Shown: piece after piece, positions 57,669 through 64,000 of the stretch
How positions within the stretch are numbered: the stretch's first letter is position 1
Layout: each line of letters starts with the position of its first letter
Assembly: GCF_036320965.1 (NCBI RefSeq)
Contig: NC_092225.1
Location: forward strand, 39,146,407 to 39,210,406
DNA: 64,000 nt
Direction of reading: 5' to 3'
Origin: Panulirus ornatus
Lineage: Eukaryota > Arthropoda > Malacostraca > Decapoda > Palinuridae
Notes under the pieces: model-generated
What the model was told of the DNA's origin: nothing
Databases searched by the model: none
Seen by the model: only the letters and a program-made list of their open reading frames with translations
Made by a program: the position numbers and the translations under genes

Positions 57669-59557
57669 GGAGAATAAAAAGATGTTCTGGAAGGAGGTAA
57701 ATAAAGTGCGTAAGACAAGGGAGCAAATGGGAACTTCAGTGAAGGGCGCAAATGTGGAGGTGATAACAAGTAGTGGTGATGTGAGAAGGAGATGGAGTGA
57801 GTATTTTGAAGATTTGTTGAATGTGTTTGATGATAGAGTGGCAGATATAGGGTGTTTTGGTCGAGGTGGTGTGCAAAGTGAGAGGGTTAGGGAAAATGAG
57901 TTGGTAAACAGAGAAGAGGTAGTAAAAGCTTTGCGGAAGATGAAAGCCGGCAAGGCAGCAGGTTTGGATGGTATTGCAGTTGAATTTATTAAAAAAGGGG
58001 GTGACTGTATTGTTGACTGGTTGGTAAGGTTATTTAATGTATGTATGACTCATGGTGAGGTGCCTGAGGATTGGCGGAATGCGTGCATAGTGCCATTGTA
58101 CAAAGGCAAAGGGGATAAGAGTGAGTGCTCAAATTACAGAGGTATAAGTTTGTTGAGTATTCCTGGCAAATTATATGGGAGGGTATTGATTGAGAGGGTG
58201 AAGGCATGTACAGAGCATCAGATTGGGGAAGAGCAGTGTGGTTTCAGAAGTGGTAGAGGATGTGTGGATCAGGTGTTTGCTTTGAAGAATGTATGTGAGA
58301 AATACTTAGAAAAGCAAATGGATTTGTATGTAGCATTTATGGATCTTGAGAAGGCATATGATAGAGTTGATAGAGATGCTCTGTGGAAGGTATTAAGAAT
58401 ATATGGTGTGGGAGGAAAGTTGTTAGAAGCAGTGAAAAGTTTTTATCGAGGATGTAAGGCATGTGTACGTGTAAGAAGAGAGGAAAGTGATTGGTTCTCA
58501 GTGAATGTAGGTTTGCGGCAGGGGTGTGTGATGTCTCCATGGTTGTTTAATTTGTTTATGGATGGGGTTGTTAGGGAGGTGAATGCAAGAGTTTTGGAAA
58601 GAGGGGCAAGTATGAAGTCTGTTGGGGATGAGAGAGCTTGGGAAGTGAGTCAGTTGTTGTTCGCTGATGATACAGCGCTGGTAGCTGATTCATGTGAGAA
58701 ACTGCAGAAGCTGGTGACTGAGTTTGGTAAAGTGTGTGAAAGAAGAAAGTTAAGAGTAAATGTGAATAAGAGCAAGGTTATTAGGTACAGTAGGGTTGAG
58801 GGTCAATTCAATTGGGAGGTGAGTTTGAATGGAGAAAAACTGGAGGAAGTGAAGTGTTTTAGATATCTGGGAGTGGATCTGGCAGCGGATGGAACCATGG
58901 AAGCGGAAGTGGATCATAGGGTGGGGGAGGGGGCGAAAATTCTGGGAGCCTTGAAGAATGTGTGGAAGTCGAGAACATTATCTCGGAAAGCAAAAATGGG
59001 TATGTTTGAAGGAATAGTGGTTCCAACAATGTTGTATGGTTGCGAGGCGTGGACTATGGATAGAGTTGTGCGCAGGACGATGGATGTGCTGGAAATGAGA
59101 TGTTTGAGGACAATGTGTGGTGTGAGGTGGTTTGATCGAGTAAGTAACGTAAGGGTAAGAGAGATGTGTGGAAATAAAAAGAGCGTGGTTGAGAGAGCAG
59201 AAGAGGGTGTTTTGAAATGGTTCGGGCACATGGAGAGAATGAGTGAGGAAAGATTGACTAAGAGGATATATGTGTCGGAGGTGGAGGGAACGAGGAGAAG
59301 AGGGAGACCAAATTGTAGGTGGAAAGATGGAGTGAAAAAGATTTTGTGTGATCGGGGCCTGAACATGCAGGAGGGTGAAAGGAGGGCAAAGAACAGAGTG
59401 AATTGGAGCGATGTGGTATACCGGGGTTGACGTGCAGTCAGTGGATTGAATCAAGGCATGTGTATGGGGGTGGGTTGGGCCATTTCTTTCGTCTGTTTCC
59501 TTGCGCTACCTCGCAAACGCGGGAGACAGCGACAAAGCAAAAAAAAAAAAAAAAAAG
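57669..59557 (+). mobile_element. Family A LINE, 5'-truncated, youngest-looking copy, minimal 3' UTR
   Basis: Plus-strand insertion starting at the FRENKKMFWKEVNK segment and ending in an 18-base poly(A) at 59539-59556. The 3' UTR lacks a further 75 bp between two CATGTG boxes compared with the short form. It is not next to a (TA)n tract. AACAAT occurs just before its start (57657-57664) and just after its poly(A), a possible short target-site duplication. Confidence 0.93.
57682..59430 (+). CDS. Family A reverse transcriptase, 582 codons open, lacks endonuclease
   Basis: Uninterrupted frame from MFWKEVNKVRKTREQMG to [16 protein letters not shown]. RT domain in order: GKAAGLDGIAVEFIKKGGD (about residue 93), [51 protein letters not shown] (motif A, about 224), GLRQGCVMSPWLFNLFMDG (motif B), LLFADDTALVADS (motif C, about 328), [24 protein letters not shown], then the C-terminal domain with LYGCEAWTMD, GHMERM and RRRGRPNCRWKDG. 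It would copy element RNA into DNA at a nicked target. The APE endonuclease is lost by 5' truncation, so this copy alone is not autonomous. It is the best protein reference for the family in this window. Confidence 0.9.
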   Translation: MFWKEVNKVRKTREQMGTSVKGANVEVITSSGDVRRRWSEYFEDLLNVFDDRVADIGCFGRGGVQSERVRENELVNREEVVKALRKMKAGKAAGLDGIAVEFIKKGGDCIVDWLVRLFNVCMTHGEVPEDWRNACIVPLYKGKGDKSECSNYRGISLLSIPGKLYGRVLIERVKACTEHQIGEEQCGFRSGRGCVDQVFALKNVCEKYLEKQMDLYVAFMDLEKAYDRVDRDALWKVLRIYGVGGKLLEAVKSFYRGCKACVRVRREESDWFSVNVGLRQGCVMSPWLFNLFMDGVVREVNARVLERGASMKSVGDERAWEVSQLLFADDTALVADSCEKLQKLVTEFGKVCERRKLRVNVNKSKVIRYSRVEGQFNWEVSLNGEKLEEVKCFRYLGVDLAADGTMEAEVDHRVGEGAKILGALKNVWKSRTLSRKAKMGMFEGIVVPTMLYGCEAWTMDRVVRRTMDVLEMRCLRTMCGVRWFDRVSNVRVREMCGNKKSVVERAEEGVLKWFGHMERMSEERLTKRIYVSEVEGTRRRGRPNCRWKDGVKKILCDRGLNMQEGERRAKNRVNWSDVVYRG

Positions 59558-60590
59558 AAAACAATCATTCTACATCTAGATCGGTTTTCCAGCATTTATG
59601 CTAATACCATATCTTAATTTTGACTAAAGATATATTTTTGCTATCAACTTCGCCATACATTAGAGTGATTTCGCATGGAAATATTAAATGAAACAAATCG
59701 TTTACTCTCGATGGACATGAACAGATGGCGATTAGTCAAATTATTCGTACCTCTAGTAAACATTGCGAAGTATCCGGGTCATGTTTCTAAAATTCAATAA
59801 TGAAGTTCATGTTTATTTGACAAGTACTCATATCACATTCGAGGTTTCAGTGTGCTCCTTTTAATGCTGATTCGACTGCCTATCTCAGTGAAATTAGCCC
59901 TTAATCTTTTTCAGGGACAAATTCTCGTTGTATATTACAAATTAGCACATTTCAAAATTGCTAACGTTTGACCATAATCATAAAGTACTTCCCTTGTAGA
60001 CCTTGTTTTGGACACCAAAGAGAAATTTGTTGTCAAAGCACAAATCATGTACAAAATTCCCAGTCAAAAGCAAATGTTGTTAACAACGTTCTCAGATTTA
60101 GCCTTTATACTTAAACCTTTTGATATTGAGTAATATTTGTTTAGGCTTAAAAGAATAACACTGAAGTTGTTTTCTTGGTTTCAGGAAATATTATCAGCAT
60201 TTGGGCCACGTGAAAGCTTCAAGTATTAAGTGGTGTCGCGTTTTGAAAAGGCCAAGTGAGGTTACTTTGGGATATTCATGCTAAACTGATTTTGACTGAG
60301 AACTTGGATAACTGGATTTCATCTCTTTTGAGAAATGACGCATCACTATAACAGAAAAAAAAACACAATCAGATAATCACTGAGTCTGTATACGTGTAAG
60401 TCATTAAGGAAAGAAATATTGATTTATGATACATATGATATTCAGTATCTGACTACTTCAAAAGGTTTAAGTTTACTGAAAACATTTGGCTGTTGGCAGC
60501 AAACCTGAAAAAAAACGAAAAAAACAGGGAAGAGTGAATTCACTTCCAGACAGTTTATTCGCTAGTTTCCAATTTAACAATTTTAATGCA
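59558..60590. other. No gene or repeat recognised
   Basis: AT-rich complex sequence between two LINE insertions, with no ORF worth noting. It may be flanking or intronic sequence of the IR locus. Confidence 0.5.
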
Positions 60591-61860
60591 AGGGTTGAAA
60601 AAGAGGGCAAAAGAGAGTTAGGGTGGCAGAGGATCAGTGAACTTTAGGAAGAATAAAAAGATTTTTGGATAAAGTAGAAAACGTGCGTAAGACAAGAGAA
60701 CAAATGGGAACATCGCAGAAGGGGGCAATTGGGGAAGTGATAAGAAGTAATGATGAAGTGAGGAGATGGAGTGAGTATTTTGAAGGCTTTTTTAATGTGT
60801 TTAATGACAGAAGGAGATATAGGGTGTTTTTGTAAGGGTTGGATGCGAAGTGAGAGGATCACAGACTGAGAGGGTGAAGGCAGGTAGAGGGCATCAGACT
60901 GGGGAAGAGCAGTGTGGTTTCAAAAGTGGTGGTGGATGTGTGGATCAGGTGTTTACTTTCAAGAATTTATGCGGGAAACACTTAGAAAAACAGATGGAAC
61001 TGTTGCAGCATTGATGGATCTGGTGAGGGCATATGATAGGGTTGATAGAGATGCTTTGTGGAAGGACTTAAGAGTATATGGTGTAGGGGTAAGTTGGTAG
61101 AAGAAGTGAAAAGATTTTACCAAGGATCTAAGATATGTGTACGAGTAGAGGGAGAGGAGAGGGATTGGTTCCCAGTGAACATCGGTCTGCGGCAGGGATG
61201 TATGATGTTCCCATGGTTGTTTAATTTGTTTATGGATGTGGTGGTTAGGGAGGTAAATGCAAGAGATTTGGAGAGAGGAGAGAGTATGCAGTCTGTTGGG
61301 ATAATGTATATGGCTTGGGGAGTGACTCAATTGTTATTCGCCGATGATACAGGTCTAGCGGCTGACTCGAGTAAGAAAACGCAGAAGTTGATGACTGAGT
61401 TTGGTAAATAGTGTGAAAGGAGAAAGTTGAGAGTAAATTTGAATAAGAGAAAGGTTATTAGGTACAGTAGGGTTGAGGGACAGCTTAATTGGGGAGGAAG
61501 TTTGAAAGGAGAAAAATTGGAGGAAGCGTAGAGGATGGACCCATGGACGCGGAAGTGAGTTGCAGGATGGAGGAAGGGGCGAAGGGTCTGTGTGGAAGGA
61601 GAGAACATGATCTCGGAGAGCAAAAATGGGTATGTTTGAAGGAATAGTGGTTCCAACAATGTTATATGGTTGCGAGACGTGGGCAATAGAAAGGGTTTTA
61701 CGGATGACGGCGGATGTGTTGGAAATGATGTGTTTGTGGGTCCTGGATGTCGATAGGAGCTGTATTTCGGTGCATTACACATGAAATCTAAAGACTAAGT
61801 GTGGACTAATGTGACCTTCTTGATTAGTTTTCATGGCATTACCTTGCTGAAGAAGGGGTG
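60591..61860 (+). mobile_element. Family A LINE, old copy with internal deletions
   Basis: It starts at the [14 protein letters not shown] segment (decayed). A deletion near 60868 removes the first RT blocks. Then come [53 protein letters not shown] and LLFADDTGLAADS (61058-61411). Further deletions remove part of the thumb (about 61528) and most of the C-terminal domain (about 61738), after which long-3'-UTR sequence follows. It is more diverged than the copies at 15-42 kb. Confidence 0.83.
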
Positions 61861-61985
61861 GCATTCCGCCTATCCTCAGACACTTTACCATGTTACATAC
61901 AAAGATTGAATGACCTTACTAACCAATCAACAATACAGAACCCCCTTTTCTTACTACATTCTACTGCAATATATCATCTGTTTAC
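61861..61985 (-). mobile_element. Family A LINE RT fragment
   Basis: Small minus-strand fragment matching the VRLFNVCMTHGEVPEDWRNA part of the RT (compare 33810-33920). No tail is attached. Confidence 0.75.
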
Positions 61986-62152
61986 ATTTATCATACCTGA
62001 TCGACGTTTCCTAGGTAAGCGAGCTAGTGCCAGGAAACAGACGAAGAATGGCAAAGTCACTCATATGCACATATATATACATAAACGCCCATACAGCACA
62101 TATACATACATATGCATATACAGCTACATATCAGCATAAAAACATAAACACA
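61986..62152 (-). mobile_element. Family A LINE tail fragment
   Basis: Minus-strand tail (CGTTTCCTAGGTAAGCGAGC then TAGTGCCAGGAAACAGACGA) and the adjoining AC/TA-rich 3' UTR, about 165 bp. It is strongly 5'-truncated. Confidence 0.72.
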
Positions 62153-62963
62153 TATGGTAGCGAATGGAACCATGGAAGCAGAACTAAATCATAGGGTGGG
62201 GGAGGGGACGAAAGTCCTGGAAGCGTTAAGAAAAGTGTGAAAGACAAGAACGTTATCTTGGAAAGCAAAAATTGGGCATGTTTGAAGGAATAATGGTTCC
62301 AACAATGTTATATGGATGTGAGGCGTGGGCTATAGATAGAGTTGTACGGACGTGGACGGATGTGCTGGAAATGAGACATTTGAGGACAGTATGAGGTGTG
62401 AGGTGATTTGATCGAGTATGCTTTGAAAGGGTAGGAGAGATGTGCTGTAATAGAAAGAGTGTGGTTGAGAGAGCAGAAGAGGGTGTTTTGAAAAGGTTTG
62501 GTCATATGGAGAGAATGAGTGAGGAGAGTATGACCAAAAGGATATATGTGTCAGAGGTGGAGGGAAGGAGGAGAAGTGGGAGATCAAATTAGAGGTGGAA
62601 AGATGGAGTGAGAAAGATTTTGAGTGATCGGGGTCTGAGCATGCAGGAGGGTGAGAGGCGTGCAAGGAATAAAGTGAATTGGAACGATGTTGTATATCGG
62701 GGTCGACGTGCTGTCAATGGATTGAACCAGGGCATGTGAAGCGTCTGGGGTAAACCTTGGAAAGATTTGTGGGGCCTGGATGTGGAATGGGAGCTGTGGT
62801 TTCGGTGAATTATACATGCCAGCTAGAGAATAAGTGTGAACGAATGTGGCTTTTGTTGTTATTTCCTAGAGCTAACATGCTCATATGCGGGGGAAGGGGG
62901 TTGTCAGTTCATGTGTTGCGGGGTGGCGAGGGGAATGAGTAAGGGGATAGAATTCAGAATTTT
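62153..62963 (+). mobile_element. Family A LINE, 3' part with long 3' UTR, decayed
   Basis: It starts at ADGTMEAELNHRVGEGTKVL and continues through [34 protein letters not shown] and RRSGRSN-RWKDG with stops, then the long 3' UTR to about 62963. The terminal tail motif is missing or replaced before (TA)n. Confidence 0.85.
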
Positions 62964-62973
62964 ATATATATAC

Positions 62974-63057
<84 letters not shown>
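62964..63057. repeat. (TA)n linker between two LINE 3' ends
   Basis: About 90 bp of TA between a plus-strand and a minus-strand family A copy, followed by the poly(T) of the latter. Confidence 0.97.
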
Positions 63058-63065
<8 letters not shown>

Positions 63066-64000
63066 TCTTTGTCGCTGCCTCCCGCGTTTGCGAGGGAGCG
63101 CAAGGAAACAAATGAAAGAAATGGCCCAACCCACCCCCATACACATGTATATACATACGTCCACACACGCAAAATATACATACCTACACAGCTTTCCATG
63201 GTTTACCCCAGACGCTTCACATGCCCCGATTCAATCCACTGACAGCACGTAAACCCTGGTATATCACATCGCTCCAATTCACTCTATTCCTTGCCCTCCT
63301 TTCACCCTCCTGCATGTTCAGGCCCCGATCACACAAAATCTTTTTCACTCCATCTTTCCACCTCCAATTTGGTCTGCCTCTTCTCCTCGTTCCCTCCACC
63401 TCCGACACATATATCCTCTTGGTCAATCTTTCCTCACTCATTCTCTCCATGTGCCCAAACCATTTCAAAACACCCTCTTCTGCTCTCTCAACCACGCTCT
63501 TTTTATTTCCACACATCTCTCTTACCCTTACGTTACTTACTCGATCAAACCACCTCACACCACACATTGTCCTCAAACATCTCATTTCCAGCACATCCAT
63601 CCTCCTGCGCACAACTCTATTCATAGCCCAGGCCTCGCAACCATACAACATTGTTGGAACCACTATTCCTTCAAACATACCCATTTTTGCTTTCCGAGAT
63701 AATGTTCTCGACTTCCATACATTCTTCAAGGCTCCCAGAATTTTCGCCCCCTCCCCCACCATATGATCCACTTCCGCTTCCATGGTTCCACCCGCTGCCA
63801 AATCCACTCCCAGATATCTAAAACACTTCACTTCCTCCAGTTTTTCTCCATTCAAACTCACCTCCCAATTGACTTGACCCTCATCCCTACTGTACCTAAT
63901 AACCTTGCTCTTATTCACATTTACTCTTAACTTTCTTCTTTCACACACTTTACCAAACTCAGTCACCAGCTTCTGCAATTTCTCACATGAATCAGCCACC
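63058..64000 (-). mobile_element. Family A LINE, short 3' UTR, ORF open to window edge
   Basis: Minus strand from poly(A) and tail (63058-63120) through the short 3' UTR. The ORF is open from about 63217 to the window end (260 codons in the window: [16 protein letters not shown] to [12 protein letters not shown]). It carries [33 protein letters not shown] and [13 protein letters not shown]. The copy continues past 64000 and may be one of the better-preserved ones. Confidence 0.92.

Noticed and set aside
57682..59430. A fully active autonomous LINE
   Set aside because: The RT frame is intact but the endonuclease is lost through 5' truncation, and no complete intact copy is in the window.

Overview
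The window is repeat-rich arthropod DNA, most likely from a decapod crustacean. This rests on fragments of a divergent ionotropic receptor gene with the Q-LLVGLWML / SYRSSLVAHLTVQ signature of arthropod IRs, a degenerate (TTAGG)n array, Jockey/I-like, CR1-like, Penelope-like and RTE-like retroelements, and very long (TA)n microsatellites. The species cannot be named from the sequence. No bacterial-style genes, operons, rRNA or tRNA were seen.

The dominant component, here called family A, is an RTE-like LINE of about 3.3-3.6 kb. It has one ORF of about 1000 codons (APE endonuclease, reverse transcriptase, C-terminal GRPNWRW domain) and ends in a tail with a conserved GCGCTACCTCGC motif. More than 20 copies are present. 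Two 3' UTR forms exist: a long one, mostly in decayed copies, and an internally deleted short one, mostly in better-preserved copies. A roughly 235-bp non-autonomous partner, here called family N, has four copies. It carries the 5' UTR of family A at its head and the family A tail motif at its end.

Layout: 1-4.9 kb, family A copies and a hammerhead-like motif; 4.9-7.8 kb, two Penelope-like fragments head to head; 7.8-11.7 kb, a decayed Jockey/I-like element (gag with zinc knuckles, EN, RT); 12.3-12.7 kb, a Tc1-like transposase fragment; 13.4-13.7 kb, the TTAGG-type array; 15.3-42.3 kb, an unbroken chain of 17 family A/N elements joined by (TA)n tracts; 42.8-43.5 kb, a 34-bp minisatellite; 44.9-47.0 kb, a 27-bp minisatellite that can be read as PPPPPYNTM repeats; 47.4-50.8 kb, a decayed CR1/L2-like LINE with a GDSL/SGNH-type ORF1; 51.0-57.6 kb, three exons of an IR gene on the minus strand, with one intron filled by family A copies; 57.7-59.6 kb, the best-preserved family A reverse transcriptase (582 codons open); 60.6-64 kb, more family A copies.

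The only likely host gene is the IR fragment. The most unusual observations are the (TA)n-linked retroelement chain, the family N structure built from the two ends of the LINE, a LINE copy whose differences are almost all A-to-G, and a LINE insertion that reaches within a few bases of an IR splice donor. Joins inside (TA)n tracts are prone to misassembly, and one 100-N gap is present, so the chain needs long-read confirmation.
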